From Helicobacter sp. MIT 21-1697 (lineage in GTDB: Bacteria > Campylobacterota > Campylobacteria > Campylobacterales > Helicobacteraceae), in NCBI RefSeq assembly GCF_026241255.1, contig NZ_JAPHNC010000002.1:243826-307825 (forward strand): a DNA stretch of 64,000 nt, given 5' to 3'. Below the pieces are notes generated by a model that saw nothing but the letters and a program-made list of their open reading frames with translations, did no database searches and was not told the origin of the DNA. This document shows, piece after piece, positions 22,941-33,459 of this stretch. Each line of letters starts with the position of its first letter. Position 1 is the stretch's first letter. Made by a program: the position numbers and the translations under genes.

Positions 22941-25504
22941 AGATAATTTACCAACGACATTTGATTGATTCTACTTGTTGAAGCAAGCACTGCATTATAA
23001 TTTGTAGTTAGATTAGAGAAATGATTATAGGTTTGAGCAATGTCTGTGCCGATTACATCGCTCTTAATAGATTCTATTTGCACACGCAAGACTTCATTGC
23101 GCCTAATTGTATTTTCAAAACTGCGACTATGTGCTCCATTAAGCGCTATCATTTTTTCAATATGGTCGCTTAAATGTCCAAAAAGTTCAATGCCATTTTG
23201 GATTCCCTTATTGCGCATTTCACTTGTGTATTCTTCTCCATAGGCGTCAGGGCGATATACTCCTGCGCGGACTGCTTCAATAATGCCATCAAGTGAGCGA
23301 AAAAAATCTACATCTGGCTGATCAATCACAAGAGCATTATTAGCATTAAAGGTAAGTGAAGCACGATGATTATGAATACTTTGCTCACTAAAATCACTAC
23401 TTGAGGCATCATACATCATAAATTTCATACGCGAAACAGAACGCATTTCATCACTAATTTCAATGCGTCCATCATAGCTCAAATACGCACTTACATTGCC
23501 CTTTGTTTGTTTTAAAAGTGCTTCATAAGCATTTTTTCCATCTTGGGTTGGCACGCCATTTTGTGTTTGTAAAGCCTGATAGTGTTCCATAGGCTGATTA
23601 CTATAATTAAGCGCAACACTGATTACATCAAGAATCTGACGATAGGTAACATCATCAGCTTTGGTAACACTAACCGCTGGTGGCTCATCGTGTGGATTAT
23701 ACAGCGGAATAAAAAATTCTTGTTGAGATTTAGGGTCATTCATATTAAAATCTGCATTTGGAAGCACTAGATATGAGCCCTTATTGCTTAATTCAATGCG
23801 TGCATTCACAGGAATCCCATTATGGTCATCAAATACTAAATTATAAGTCTGTCCATCAAGGCTACCTCCTGCTACTTCAGAAAGCTTTGTTTCATCATTG
23901 GCATAACCCATACCATTTGCAAGAATCTGCGATACATTAGAAATAAGTTTAGAACCTTGATTATCAAAACTTACTTGGTCATATTCGGTGCGATAATCAC
24001 GTCTAATGCCTTTTGTCTCTACTCCCATATCATTAAGCGTAGTAAGCGAAAGACTAAAACCGCTTGGTCCATTAAATGGTAAATCCATCATATCTTTATC
24101 TTTGTGGGTTACATTCATATCTCGCAATATGAGTTCTCCACGTACAATCTCACCCTCAATTTTGCCACCAAAATGCTTTTTAATCATTGCAAGCAAATCT
24201 TGCACTTCTATATCATCATCAATATTCACATTTAAATCTTCAATAGATTCTTCATTGATTGTGCCATCATCGTTATTTGGACGCGTGCCTCCAATCACAA
24301 GTGTTTTAACATCTTCAGCAAGCACATCTTTAAGTTTTGTCCTAAGAGTCGCTGGAAAGTTATCTTTTGTAAGTAATGTAGAGGGAAATTTCAAATCACG
24401 ATGGTCGTAATTATCTTTAATGGCTTTAAGATGGCTTTGGGAAAATTGCCCCATAAAAGGACTTTTTTGATAACTTGTAACTCTTGCTCCAAGTGAGGGC
24501 AAATCATCAAGATTCTCTACATCTGTATCGCTTGAGATAAGGTGAAAATCTAAATTTGCATTGCCCGGCTGTAAATTTTTAATTTCAATTTCTCCCCAAA
24601 AATTTAAATTCACATCAACTACTTTATTTTTGCTTGTATTGCCAAATTCTTTGCCAATCTTATCAAGCAAATCTTGCACTTTTGTAGCGTTTTTAACATT
24701 TTTATAACCCACATCAAAATCAAACTTGCTCTTAAAACTTGTGCCATCTGGACGAACACCGCGCAAATAAAAGTATTCCTTACCATTATTGCTCGTATCA
24801 TCATCATTATCTCCAAGCAAATCTCGCAAAGTATCCCCCGCTTTGATATATACTTCCTCTGGAATATCGCCCCTTTTGATTCTATCCATAATATCATTAT
24901 TGAGCTTGGTTTGGTTGAATTTACGAATATTAGTCGTAATACTCTTATGATGGTCAGAATCTCGCCCAAAAAACAACTCTCCTCCAGTGATATTGTAAGG
25001 TATAGGGTTATTATTGCTTACCAAAGCCTCTAATGTTTCATTATTGCCCTTATATGTGCCATCAGGGTCAAAAGGACGAATCTTTACATTACTTCCTGCA
25101 AAAAGAAATTCGCCTCCAATAGAAGTATTAGCGATATTAATCATATGCTCTTTGAGCTTTTCTAAGTCTCTAGCGATTGCCTCGCGAGAAGTTGGAGAAT
25201 GTATATCATTTGCAGCCTGAATAAGCTTAGTATTGAATTGCTCGGCAGTTTGGGAAAGCTCGGAAAGGGCTTTATCAGTATTAAGCGTAGAAGTATAGGC
25301 ATCATTACCTACATCAATACCTTGGTCAAGATTGACTTTTTCATATTCAAGTTTTAGATTCTGATTAAACACGCTACTATCTTGGTAGCCATATTGAATC
25401 TTGAGCCCCGAAGCAATTTTAGTATTCATATCCATAAGCTTACTTTGCATCGTGCCTTGATAATAATTCATTTGGTTATATTTTGTGCCAAATGTAACCC
25501 TCAT
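22937..25504 (-). CDS. flgL: Flagellar hook-associated protein FlgL (HAP3)
   Basis: An 855-residue hook-filament junction protein. The N-terminal MRVTFGTKYNQMNYYQG and the C-terminal helix ending SRINQMSLVNYL are the D0/D1 segments shared with flagellin; SIGGEFLFAGSN (about 123-134) is diagnostic of FlgL. The large central insertion is typical of Helicobacter, where FlgL exceeds 800 residues. It has its own sigma54-type promoter and shares a 4-base overlap with the NodB-like gene. Confidence 0.93.
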   Translation of the reverse strand: MRVTFGTKYNQMNYYQGTMQSKLMDMNTKIASGLKIQYGYQDSSVFNQNLKLEYEKVNLDQGIDVGNDAYTSTLNTDKALSELSQTAEQFNTKLIQAANDIHSPTSREAIARDLEKLKEHMINIANTSIGGEFLFAGSNVKIRPFDPDGTYKGNNETLEALVSNNNPIPYNITGGELFFGRDSDHHKSITTNIRKFNQTKLNNDIMDRIKRGDIPEEVYIKAGDTLRDLLGDNDDDTSNNGKEYFYLRGVRPDGTSFKSKFDFDVGYKNVKNATKVQDLLDKIGKEFGNTSKNKVVDVNLNFWGEIEIKNLQPGNANLDFHLISSDTDVENLDDLPSLGARVTSYQKSPFMGQFSQSHLKAIKDNYDHRDLKFPSTLLTKDNFPATLRTKLKDVLAEDVKTLVIGGTRPNNDDGTINEESIEDLNVNIDDDIEVQDLLAMIKKHFGGKIEGEIVRGELILRDMNVTHKDKDMMDLPFNGPSGFSLSLTTLNDMGVETKGIRRDYRTEYDQVSFDNQGSKLISNVSQILANGMGYANDETKLSEVAGGSLDGQTYNLVFDDHNGIPVNARIELSNKGSYLVLPNADFNMNDPKSQQEFFIPLYNPHDEPPAVSVTKADDVTYRQILDVISVALNYSNQPMEHYQALQTQNGVPTQDGKNAYEALLKQTKGNVSAYLSYDGRIEISDEMRSVSRMKFMMYDASSSDFSEQSIHNHRASLTFNANNALVIDQPDVDFFRSLDGIIEAVRAGVYRPDAYGEEYTSEMRNKGIQNGIELFGHLSDHIEKMIALNGAHSRSFENTIRRNEVLRVQIESIKSDVIGTDIAQTYNHFSNLTTNYNAVLASTSRINQMSLVNYL

Positions 25505-25548
25505 CTTTGTTCCTTACTTTTAGTTTCATCTCTTTACATCGGCATTTT

Positions 25549-25566
25549 AAGCAAAAACAATACCTT
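25549..25566 (-). promoter_or_regulatory. Sigma54-type promoter of flgL
   Basis: AAGGTATTGTTTTTGCTT has GG and GC separated by ten bases, with TTGC at -12. The predicted leader is about 36 bases, nearly the same as for flgE. Confidence 0.72.
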
Positions 25567-25588
25567 TTTGCAAATTCTTTTCTCAATT

Positions 25589-26056
25589 TCAGCGCAAAAC
25601 ATCAAGAATTTGTTCTTGCTGTTCGTAAATAATCTTGCTTTTATCCCATTCCATATTGCCTTCACGTTTCTTTGTGCCCTTTTTGAGATCTTCTACACCT
25701 TTTTCATTACCACTTGGTATTTTTGCTTTACCCTTGATATTTTTGTGATAAAAAGTCGTAGGTGAGCCACCAAAATGACTTGTTGTTTTATCATATTTTG
25801 GTTTTGCATCACCCATTATATCAGCCTCACTTTTACCGAGCAATTCAGGTGGAATTGGTAATTGCTTCACTGCTCCGCTAGGACTTATTTCCATAATACC
25901 TAACAACACGCCTCGCTTATGGTCAATCATTAATGTTTGATTAGATTTGAGGTTTAACTCTATGCGTGAGATTGTCTCAAAATCAAGAATCATATTATCC
26001 GCCCATATTACTGCCACACTTGTAACCATAGCTATTAATATACCCTTTATATGCAT
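25589..26056 (-). CDS. Hypothetical secreted protein
   Basis: A 155-residue protein with a plausible signal peptide (MHIKGILIAMVTSVAVIWA, cleavage near A19/D20). The N-terminal half of the mature chain looks like beta strands (LDFETISRIELNL, RGVLLGIMEIS); the second half is lysine-rich and polar, ending in KSKIIYEQQEQILDVLR. I recognise no family. It lies just upstream of flgL on the same strand but the sigma54 promoter separates them. Divergent from ridA. Confidence 0.55.
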   Translation of the reverse strand: MHIKGILIAMVTSVAVIWADNMILDFETISRIELNLKSNQTLMIDHKRGVLLGIMEISPSGAVKQLPIPPELLGKSEADIMGDAKPKYDKTTSHFGGSPTTFYHKNIKGKAKIPSGNEKGVEDLKKGTKKREGNMEWDKSKIIYEQQEQILDVLR

Positions 26057-26125
26057 TTTTGCCCCCTATGATTTAGACTTTAATGATAGAATTATAGCCT
26101 AATTTTTACTCTTTAAAGGATTTTT

Positions 26126-26506
26126 ATGCAAACAAGTTCATCAGTTAGCACACCAAATGCTCCACAAGCTATTGGTCCTTACTCTCAAGCACAAATTTAT
26201 AATGGCATTATTTACACTTCAGGGCAAATAGCTCTCACCCCACAAGGTGATTTTGTAAATGGTGATATTACTGCTCAAAGCACACAGGTGCTTGAAAATC
26301 TCAAAGCCATTTTAGAATCTGCAGGAAGCAGTTTACAAAAAGTCATCAAAACAAGTGTTTTTCTAAGTGATATGAATCACTTCAATGCACTCAATGAAGT
26401 CTATGCTCAATATTTTGGCTCGCATAAACCTGCACGAAGCACGATTGCTGTTAAAAGTCTTCCAAAAAATGCACTTGTGGAAATTGAATGTATAGCCATA
26501 CTCTAA
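26126..26506 (+). CDS. ridA: RidA family enamine/imine deaminase
   Basis: A 126-residue RidA/YjgF protein that hydrolyses reactive enamine or imine intermediates released by PLP enzymes. Signatures are APQAIGPYSQA near the start, YTSGQIALTPQGDF, the GSLQKVIKTSVFL block, and KPARSTIAVKSLPKNALVEIE with the substrate-binding arginine. AAAGGA precedes the ATG. sppA follows 16 bases later, and the run ridA-sppA-purU is likely one transcript. Confidence 0.94.
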   Translation: MQTSSSVSTPNAPQAIGPYSQAQIYNGIIYTSGQIALTPQGDFVNGDITAQSTQVLENLKAILESAGSSLQKVIKTSVFLSDMNHFNALNEVYAQYFGSHKPARSTIAVKSLPKNALVEIECIAIL

Positions 26507-26522
26507 TCTTTAAGGATTCACA

Positions 26523-27407
26523 ATGAATGATTTGCGAAACATCGCTCGTATTTTTACAGCTCCACTTGATTTTATCAATAAATATTTTAAAGCATTGGTG
26601 TTTATATTTATTGTGCTTCTTATTATTGCACCTAGCAATGATGAAGATACTTCTCACTCTCCCAATCTTGCTAAACTTTATCTTACTATGCCTATTTATG
26701 AGAGTGAAAGTTTTGCGGCACAAATTGAAAAAATTACAAAAAATAAAAATATCAAAGGAGTACTTCTTATTATTGACTCGCCTGGTGGAGCAGTAGGTGC
26801 GAGTATTGAAATCGCTGATATGATAAAAGCATTAGCTCAAAAAATGCCCCTTATTGCCTATGTGCAAGGCTCAATGGCAAGTGGAAGCTACTATGCAGGT
26901 ATGTATGCAAATGAAATTTATGCCAATCGTGGAGCATTACTTGGCTCTATTGGCGTTATCTTTAGCGGATTCAATATAGAGGATCTTATGGGAAAAATTG
27001 GTATTAAAGAACAAGGTATTAAAGCAGGAACATACAAAGAAGTAGGTACAATGATGCGTCAATGGAATGCGGAGGAAAAACAATTTCTTGAAAATCTGAT
27101 TCAAGAGCAATATACTTTATTTTATCAAGATGTTATCAAAGCGCGTTCATCACAACTTACAAGCACAGATTACCACGAATTTGCTGAAGGCAAGATATTC
27201 TCTGCGCAAAAAGCTTTGCAACTTGGATTAATTGACAAGATTGGCTCAATGCAAGAGGCAGTCGCTGCCTTACAACAGCGCACAGGTGTAAAGGAAGTGA
27301 TATGGCTCAAAAAAGATAAATTTGAAGCCTATATGGATAAATTTTTAGATTCTGCAAGCTCAAAGATTCTCTCATTGAGCGCACCTAAACTCAAAACATC
27401 TTTATGA
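26523..27407 (+). CDS. sppA: Signal peptide peptidase SppA
   Basis: A 294-residue short-type SppA of the S49 family that degrades signal peptides in the inner membrane. There is one N-terminal transmembrane segment (about 22-37), then the ClpP-like fold. The likely nucleophile is Ser120 in QGSMASGSYY and the general base Lys172 in AGTYKEVG; IDSPGGAV (84-91) is also conserved. Overlaps purU by 4 bases. Confidence 0.92.
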   Translation: MNDLRNIARIFTAPLDFINKYFKALVFIFIVLLIIAPSNDEDTSHSPNLAKLYLTMPIYESESFAAQIEKITKNKNIKGVLLIIDSPGGAVGASIEIADMIKALAQKMPLIAYVQGSMASGSYYAGMYANEIYANRGALLGSIGVIFSGFNIEDLMGKIGIKEQGIKAGTYKEVGTMMRQWNAEEKQFLENLIQEQYTLFYQDVIKARSSQLTSTDYHEFAEGKIFSAQKALQLGLIDKIGSMQEAVAALQQRTGVKEVIWLKKDKFEAYMDKFLDSASSKILSLSAPKLKTSL

Positions 27408-28258
27408 ACACTCTCCATATCCCTCATACGCAGCGCATTATCCTCATTAGCGCACCTGATAAAAAAGGTCTTATTTATCATATCTCATCGGTGCTCTATG
27501 AACTTGGGCTCAATATTGAACGCAATGATGAATATGTAGATAAGGAAAACGAACATTTTTTTATGCGCACACATATATGTGGCGAGGTAGATGATGCAAT
27601 GCTCAATGCCAAACTTCAAGCAATCTTGCCCTCTGATAGCACCCTTAAGATTCAGCCTGTTTGCAAAAAAAATATTATTATTCTCTGCACAAAAGAAAAT
27701 CATTGCGTTGGCGATTTGCTCTTAAAGTATGATAGTGGCGAACTGAATGCACATATCCAAGCAATTATTAGCAATTATGAAACCCTAAAGCCACTTGCAG
27801 ATAAGTTCTATATACCCTTTTTTCATATCCCAGCAGAAAATCAAAGTCGCAAAGCTCACGAATCACAGCTTTTAAAGGTCATTTCTCATTTTGATAGTGC
27901 TTATCTTGTGCTCGCTAAATATATGCGGATTCTCACTAGTGATTTTACCCAACATTTTGAAAATAAAATTATCAATATTCATCACAGCTTTCTTCCTGCA
28001 TTCATCGGAGCAAATCCATACAAACAAGCCTATGAACGCGGTGTAAAACTCATTGGTGCAACTGCACATTTTGTCAATGAGAATCTTGATGAGGGACCTA
28101 TTATCACACAAGATATTATTCATATCAATCACAGCCATTCGTGGCAGGATATGCAAAAAGCAGGACGCGATATTGAAAAAATCGTCCTCTCTCGTGCCCT
28201 TACACTTGCCTTAGAAGATAGAATCTTCGTCTATGGCAACAAAACAATTATATTTTAG
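27404..28258 (+). CDS. purU: Formyltetrahydrofolate deformylase
   Basis: A 284-residue enzyme releasing formate from 10-formyl-tetrahydrofolate, feeding purine synthesis and one-carbon balance. An N-terminal ACT domain (SAPDKKGLIYHISSVLYE) is followed by the formyltransferase fold with INIHHSFLPAF, KLIGATAHFV and the catalytic aspartate in DEGPIITQD. The start overlaps the sppA stop. Confidence 0.94.
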   Translation: MNTLHIPHTQRIILISAPDKKGLIYHISSVLYELGLNIERNDEYVDKENEHFFMRTHICGEVDDAMLNAKLQAILPSDSTLKIQPVCKKNIIILCTKENHCVGDLLLKYDSGELNAHIQAIISNYETLKPLADKFYIPFFHIPAENQSRKAHESQLLKVISHFDSAYLVLAKYMRILTSDFTQHFENKIINIHHSFLPAFIGANPYKQAYERGVKLIGATAHFVNENLDEGPIITQDIIHINHSHSWQDMQKAGRDIEKIVLSRALTLALEDRIFVYGNKTIIF

Positions 28259-28266
28259 GCATAATA

Positions 28267-28485
28267 ATGAACAATTCAGGCACATACATTGAAGTTCTTA
28301 TTGATGTGTGTATTGGGATTTTTTATGCGTTGCAATGGATTATTTATCTTTTTTTTGGGTTGAAGCCTCCTAAGCATACAAACGCTCTTTTTGCTCGGCA
28401 TTTTTACACACTCCGCCTTGCCCTACCACTACGACTTTTAGCGGCATTTGCTCTTTATGTGTGGCTTGTTAAACCTATTTTGTGA
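28267..28485 (+). CDS. Small membrane protein of unknown function
   Basis: A 72-residue protein with two hydrophobic segments (about 8-30 and 50-70) joined by a basic loop (KPPKHTNALFARHFYTLR). It starts 8 bases after purU, with a weak ribosome-binding site, and probably continues that operon. No family recognised. Confidence 0.5.
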   Translation: MNNSGTYIEVLIDVCIGIFYALQWIIYLFFGLKPPKHTNALFARHFYTLRLALPLRLLAAFALYVWLVKPIL

Positions 28486-28492
28486 GAGCATT

Positions 28493-28846
28493 ATGCCCCG
28501 TCCTACTAAAATTGCTAAAAAAACAAAGAGTCATTCCCACTCATCGCATCAACCCTTAAGTCTCAAAGAACGATTTATTTTGCGTAAAAAAGCCCTGCTT
28601 AATAGACCAAAACGCAGACAATCAAAGCATAAATCATTATTTACAAAAATCATTGATAGCCTCTATAAAGGTTTGTCGCACATAATATTTTTTATATCTT
28701 GGAGTATTTCTTGGATTCTGAGCTTTGCCTTATGGATATGGCTCATCACACTCCTTTGGAATGAGTTTGGCATATATATTAAAACACATATTTTTCCATT
28801 GCTCCCTGCTTCTTTTATAAATTTTATAGAATCTTTCCACCTTTAA
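28493..28846 (+). CDS. Small basic membrane protein of unknown function
   Basis: A 117-residue protein with a very basic N-terminal half (PRPTKIAKKTKSH, RKKALLNRPKRR) and one or two hydrophobic segments (about 67-95). An in-frame upstream start at 28448 would lie within the preceding gene, so 28493 is chosen. The gene ends just before the carB promoter. Unknown role. Confidence 0.5.
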   Translation: MPRPTKIAKKTKSHSHSSHQPLSLKERFILRKKALLNRPKRRQSKHKSLFTKIIDSLYKGLSHIIFFISWSISWILSFALWIWLITLLWNEFGIYIKTHIFPLLPASFINFIESFHL

Positions 28847-28898
28847 TCTTCATACACATTTACCACAAAGCCACGAGTAATTTTAAGCACTTTTTAGG

Positions 28899-28904
28899 TA
28901 TAAT
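28899..28904 (+). promoter_or_regulatory. -10 element of carB
   Basis: A perfect TATAAT lies 32 bases before the carB ATG, in the only gap between carB and the preceding genes. No clear -35 is present. Confidence 0.55.
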
Positions 28905-28936
28905 CCCACGCATTAAAGCACAAACGAAGGATTTTT

Positions 28937-31900
28937 ATGCCCAAACGCACTGATATTCGGACAATTTTACTTATTGGTTCAGGACCTATTGTTATAGGAC
29001 AAGCTTGTGAATTTGACTATTCGGGCACACAGGCAGTAAAAACACTTAAAAGTTTGGGTTATCGTGTGGTGCTTATTAATTCTAATCCAGCCACTATTAT
29101 GACTGACCCTGATTTCGCAGACCGCACCTATATAGAACCTATCACAGAAGAAATCATTGCAAATATTATCGCTAAAGAAAAGGTTGATGCGATATTGCCT
29201 ACAATGGGGGGACAAACTGCGCTTAATGTCGCTATGAAAATGTTTGAAAAAGGTATGTTAGATGGCATAAAATTCTTAGGAGCAAATCCAGAGGCAATAA
29301 AAAAAGGAGAAGATAGGCAAGCTTTCAAAGAAGCGATGCTAAAAATTGGTATGGATTTGCCTAAATCTCGCTATGCTTATACAGAAGAAGAAGCATTTGA
29401 AGCAGCAAAAGAGATTGGATTCCCCCTTATTATTCGTGCAAGCTACACTCTTGCTGGTGGTGGAAGCGGTGTGGCATATAATATTGATGAATTTAAAGTA
29501 GTGGCAAAAAATGGTTTAGAGACAAGCCCGATTAATGAAATTTTAATTGAGGAATCTCTACTTGGGTGGAAAGAGTATGAAATGGAAGTCATACGCGATA
29601 AAAATGATAATTGTATTATTGTTTGTAGCATTGAGAATCTTGACCCTATGGGCGTTCATACAGGAGATTCTATCACAATTGCTCCAGCTCTCACGCTTAC
29701 AGATAAAGAATACCAACGAATGCGTGATGCAAGTTTTAAGATTTTACGAGAAATTGGTGTAGATACAGGTGGCAGCAATGTACAATTTGCTATAAATCCT
29801 CAAAATGGCAGAATGACCGTTATTGAGATGAATCCACGCGTATCGCGCTCCTCTGCCCTTGCAAGTAAAGCCACAGGTTACCCTATTGCCAAAGTCGCCA
29901 CAATGCTTGCAGTTGGATTCTCACTTGATGAGATTAAAAATGATATTACAGGTACACCAGCGAGCTTTGAGCCAAGTATTGACTACATCGTTACTAAGAT
30001 TCCGCGCTTTACCTTTGAGAAATTTCCCAAAGCAGATTCCACACTTACCACAAGTATGAAGTCTATCGGAGAAGTTATGGCTATTGGTGGCACTTTTAAA
30101 GAATCTCTGCAAAAAGCATTGTGCAGTCTTGAAACAGGTATTTCTGGTTTTAATCATATTTGCACTGATATAGAACTCATCAAAAAAGAAATCCGCCGCC
30201 CTAATGCCAACCGCTTACTTTATATTGCAGATGGCTTTAGAAAAGATATGAGTATTGATGAAGTGTATGAGCTATGCAAAATTGATAAATGGTTTTTGCA
30301 TCAAATTTATGAAATTGTCGCAATGGAAAAGCTTATCAGCGCAGAGATTCTCAATGATAATTCCCTTATGAAACAGATTAAAAGCTATGGTTTTAGTGAT
30401 AAGATGATAGCTCATTGGCTTAAAGTCAATGAAAATGTAGAACTTAGTGAATCTGAAGTTTATCAAGCAAGAGAGCGACTAGGCATTATACCTCGTTATA
30501 ATGAAGTAGATACTTGTGCTGCGGAGTTCCCTAGCCTTACGCCTTATTTGTATTCCACAATCGGCAACTTTGAATCTATCGTGGAACATTCAGCTCGTAG
30601 CGAGTTTTCGCAGCCTCCGCATTTATCGCCAAAAGCTAAATTGCAAAAAGTAATGATTATTGGCGGAGGACCTAACCGCATTGGACAAGGCATTGAGTTT
30701 GATTATTGCTGTGTGCATTCAAGTTTTGCTTTAGCCGACCTCAATGTGCAAAGTATTATGTATAATTGCAATCCAGAAACCGTGAGCACAGATTATGACA
30801 CAAGTGATGTGCTTTATTTTGAGCCTATTGATTTTGAGCGCGTAAGAGCAGTCATTGAACGAGAAAAACCCGATGGTATTATTGTGCATTTAGGAGGACA
30901 AACGCCACTTAAACTTGCCCATTCTCTTACCAAAATCAATGCTCACATTATCGGTACAAGTGCGAAAGTCATTGATATAGCAGAAGATAGGGAAAAATTT
31001 GCCAAATTTGTGAATGATTTAGGTTTAAAGCAACCTCAAAATGGCATTGCTTTTGAAAAAGAACAAGCCTATTTAGTTGCTCACACAATTGGTTTTCCCG
31101 TGCTCGTGCGTCCTAGCTATGTACTTGGCGGGAGAGCAATGCGTATCGTATATGATGATGATGAGCTTAAACATTATATGGACGAAGTGATAGCAGTGAG
31201 CGATAGTTCGCCTGTGCTTATTGACAAATTCCTTGAATACGCTATTGAGCTTGATGTAGATTGTATCAGTGATGGAAAGAGTGTCTATATTGGCGGGATT
31301 ATGGAACATATTGAGGAAGCGGGGATTCATAGTGGCGATAGCGCAAGCTCATTACCAACTATGAATATCAGCAAAACTTTATTAGATGAGATTGAACAAA
31401 CAACAGCAAAAATAGCCCTCAAGCTTGGTGTAGTGGGGCTTATGAATGTGCAATATGCTATTTATAATGAAAATCTCTATCTCATTGAAGTCAATCCACG
31501 CGCAAGTCGCACCGTTCCATTTGTGAGCAAGGCAACAGGTATCCCTCTAGCAAAAGTTGCTACGCGAGTTATGTGGAATCACTTTGTGCAACACACATCA
31601 CACAATATAGATTCTACACAAGATTCAAGCACCTTTGCTCAAAATACACAGCAAAGTATTCTTTATGAAGCTTTATGCTTTTATGACAAATACAATAAAA
31701 TTGATTTCACATCTCATATCTTTAAGCCCAAAGCCCTGCATTATGTTTGCCTTAAAGAATCTGTTTTTCCATTTAATAAACTTGTGGGTGCAGAACTTTC
31801 GCTCGGACCAGAGATGAAAAGCACAGGGGAAGTTATGGGGATTGGCAAAAGCTTTGGCTTGAGTTTTGCAAAAAGTCAATTAGCGTGCAAAAATACACTG

Positions 31901-32305
31901 CCTACTCAAGGGGAGATTTTCTTATCACTTGCAAATATTGACAAAAAGGAAGGTATTGCGCTTGCACGCGGATTTATTAAGCTTGGATTCTCAATTTGTG
32001 CAACGGAAGGAACATATCGCATTTTGCGCGAAAACAATATTGAATCTACGCATATTCTTAAAGTAAGTGAAGGGCGTCCAAATATCATTGATAGTATGAT
32101 GAATAACCAAATTAGCCTTGCTATCAACACAAGCGATCAGCATTCCCATAAAGAAGACACGCATCTTATCCGCACACATATTATTAAAAACTCTATTCCC
32201 TATTTTACTACACTATCAGCAGCGCGTGTAGCCATTGAGGCTATCAAAGAAATACAAAATAGCAATATGAATGAAGCATATGCTTTACAAGATTATTTGC
32301 ACTAA
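28937..32305 (+). CDS. carB: Carbamoyl-phosphate synthase large subunit
   Basis: An 1122-residue enzyme that makes carbamoyl phosphate for arginine and pyrimidine synthesis, working with CarA (not in the window). Two homologous ATP-grasp halves are visible: each begins with a [20 protein letters not shown] or [20 protein letters not shown] block and contains a metal-site [14 protein letters not shown] motif. The C-terminal domain binds regulators. A low-complexity stretch near residue 900 ([13 protein letters not shown]) is extra relative to E. coli (1073) and accounts for part of the greater length. Overlaps the convergent class V aminotransferase gene by 4 bases. Confidence 0.96.
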   Translation: MPKRTDIRTILLIGSGPIVIGQACEFDYSGTQAVKTLKSLGYRVVLINSNPATIMTDPDFADRTYIEPITEEIIANIIAKEKVDAILPTMGGQTALNVAMKMFEKGMLDGIKFLGANPEAIKKGEDRQAFKEAMLKIGMDLPKSRYAYTEEEAFEAAKEIGFPLIIRASYTLAGGGSGVAYNIDEFKVVAKNGLETSPINEILIEESLLGWKEYEMEVIRDKNDNCIIVCSIENLDPMGVHTGDSITIAPALTLTDKEYQRMRDASFKILREIGVDTGGSNVQFAINPQNGRMTVIEMNPRVSRSSALASKATGYPIAKVATMLAVGFSLDEIKNDITGTPASFEPSIDYIVTKIPRFTFEKFPKADSTLTTSMKSIGEVMAIGGTFKESLQKALCSLETGISGFNHICTDIELIKKEIRRPNANRLLYIADGFRKDMSIDEVYELCKIDKWFLHQIYEIVAMEKLISAEILNDNSLMKQIKSYGFSDKMIAHWLKVNENVELSESEVYQARERLGIIPRYNEVDTCAAEFPSLTPYLYSTIGNFESIVEHSARSEFSQPPHLSPKAKLQKVMIIGGGPNRIGQGIEFDYCCVHSSFALADLNVQSIMYNCNPETVSTDYDTSDVLYFEPIDFERVRAVIEREKPDGIIVHLGGQTPLKLAHSLTKINAHIIGTSAKVIDIAEDREKFAKFVNDLGLKQPQNGIAFEKEQAYLVAHTIGFPVLVRPSYVLGGRAMRIVYDDDELKHYMDEVIAVSDSSPVLIDKFLEYAIELDVDCISDGKSVYIGGIMEHIEEAGIHSGDSASSLPTMNISKTLLDEIEQTTAKIALKLGVVGLMNVQYAIYNENLYLIEVNPRASRTVPFVSKATGIPLAKVATRVMWNHFVQHTSHNIDSTQDSSTFAQNTQQSILYEALCFYDKYNKIDFTSHIFKPKALHYVCLKESVFPFNKLVGAELSLGPEMKSTGEVMGIGKSFGLSFAKSQLACKNTLPTQGEIFLSLANIDKKEGIALARGFIKLGFSICATEGTYRILRENNIESTHILKVSEGRPNIIDSMMNNQISLAINTSDQHSHKEDTHLIRTHIIKNSIPYFTTLSAARVAIEAIKEIQNSNMNEAYALQDYLH

Positions 32306-33444
32306 GTCTTAGCAATGTTTTTAATCGCCTCTAAGGTGCGCTCAATCTCTTGAGTTGTATTAAACGCGCCAACACTCAAACGAATACTCCCTCCACAAGC
32401 AAAGCTCCCTATACTCTTATGTGTAAGCGGTGAGCAATGTAATCCCACGCGTGTGAGAATCCCAAATTCCCTATCAAGCCTTAACCCCACTTCTGAAGGA
32501 TACATACCCTCAATATTAAAGGCAAGATTCCCAACACACTGCTTGCTTTCTATCTCATACACCTTTATACCCTCAATAGATTTTAGCCCCTCATAGAGAT
32601 ATTGCCGCAATTTCATTTTGTGGGCATAGATTTGCTCCATACCTTGCTCTTTTATCCATTCAAGCCCAGCCCTAAGCCCAGCAATCGCACACATATTGGG
32701 CGTGCCACTCTCATATTTATCAGGTAGCATACAAGGCTGCACAATTTCCTCACTTAATGAGCCACTTCCCCCTTGTATAAAACTCTCCAAAAGTTCCTCA
32801 TCAAAATGAGGATTCAAACTCATAAACCCAAGCGCACTTGGTGCATATAAACCTTTATGACAAGAAGCGCAAATAATATCTGCATTTGTAGCCTTTAGGG
32901 GCAAAGAGCCCACAGCCTGAGAAGCATCAAGGATAAATATCACTTTATGTTTCATACAAAGTTTATAAATTTCCTCAATAGGCAACACTGCACCGCTTAC
33001 ATTATTTGCATACACGCATATAAAAGCTCTTGCGCCTTTGAGTTTGGATTCTATGTCGTGTAAATCAAGCTCACAAGTCTGCGAGCACTGAATAAACTCA
33101 AGCGTAATACCATATTTTTGCCTTAAATTTTCAAGCGGACGCAAGACACTATTATGCTCTAATGTCGTAGTAAGCACTCTATCGCCTTTTTTAAGCAAGC
33201 CATATAGTGCGCTATTAAGCATAAAAGTTGCATTCGCACCAAATATGATACGCTCCTCACTTTTTTGTTCTAGCAATTCTGCCAAACCTACCCGCGCTTC
33301 ATAGAGAATCCGCCCAGATTCTATGGAGAGAGAATGTGCGCTCCGAGCAGGAGAGCCTCCAATATGTGTGAGATAAGCATTTACCGCCTCAACCACGCTT
33401 GATGGTTTAGGAAAGGAGGTAGCGGCATTGTCAAGGTAAATCAT
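32302..33444 (-). CDS. Class V aminotransferase, cysteine-desulfurase type
   Basis: A 380-residue PLP enzyme: [11 protein letters not shown] at the start, catalytic Lys197 in [11 protein letters not shown], and a candidate persulfide-forming Cys337 in VGLHCSP. The pattern is that of the CsdA/SufS-like group seen beside selenium genes in other bacteria (TIGR01977 type), not the IscS/NifS of Helicobacter. Selenocysteine lyase is a possible alternative. No iron-sulphur or selenium gene is adjacent; pycB is upstream on the same strand. Confidence 0.82.
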   Translation of the reverse strand: MIYLDNAATSFPKPSSVVEAVNAYLTHIGGSPARSAHSLSIESGRILYEARVGLAELLEQKSEERIIFGANATFMLNSALYGLLKKGDRVLTTTLEHNSVLRPLENLRQKYGITLEFIQCSQTCELDLHDIESKLKGARAFICVYANNVSGAVLPIEEIYKLCMKHKVIFILDASQAVGSLPLKATNADIICASCHKGLYAPSALGFMSLNPHFDEELLESFIQGGSGSLSEEIVQPCMLPDKYESGTPNMCAIAGLRAGLEWIKEQGMEQIYAHKMKLRQYLYEGLKSIEGIKVYEIESKQCVGNLAFNIEGMYPSEVGLRLDREFGILTRVGLHCSPLTHKSIGSFACGGSIRLSVGAFNTTQEIERTLEAIKNIAKT

Positions 33445-33459
33445 TGCAAAATGATTGCT

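Noticed and set aside
24006..24410. 134-codon plus-strand frame opposite flgL
   Set aside because: Serine-rich mirror of the flgL coding strand; flgL is clearly the gene.
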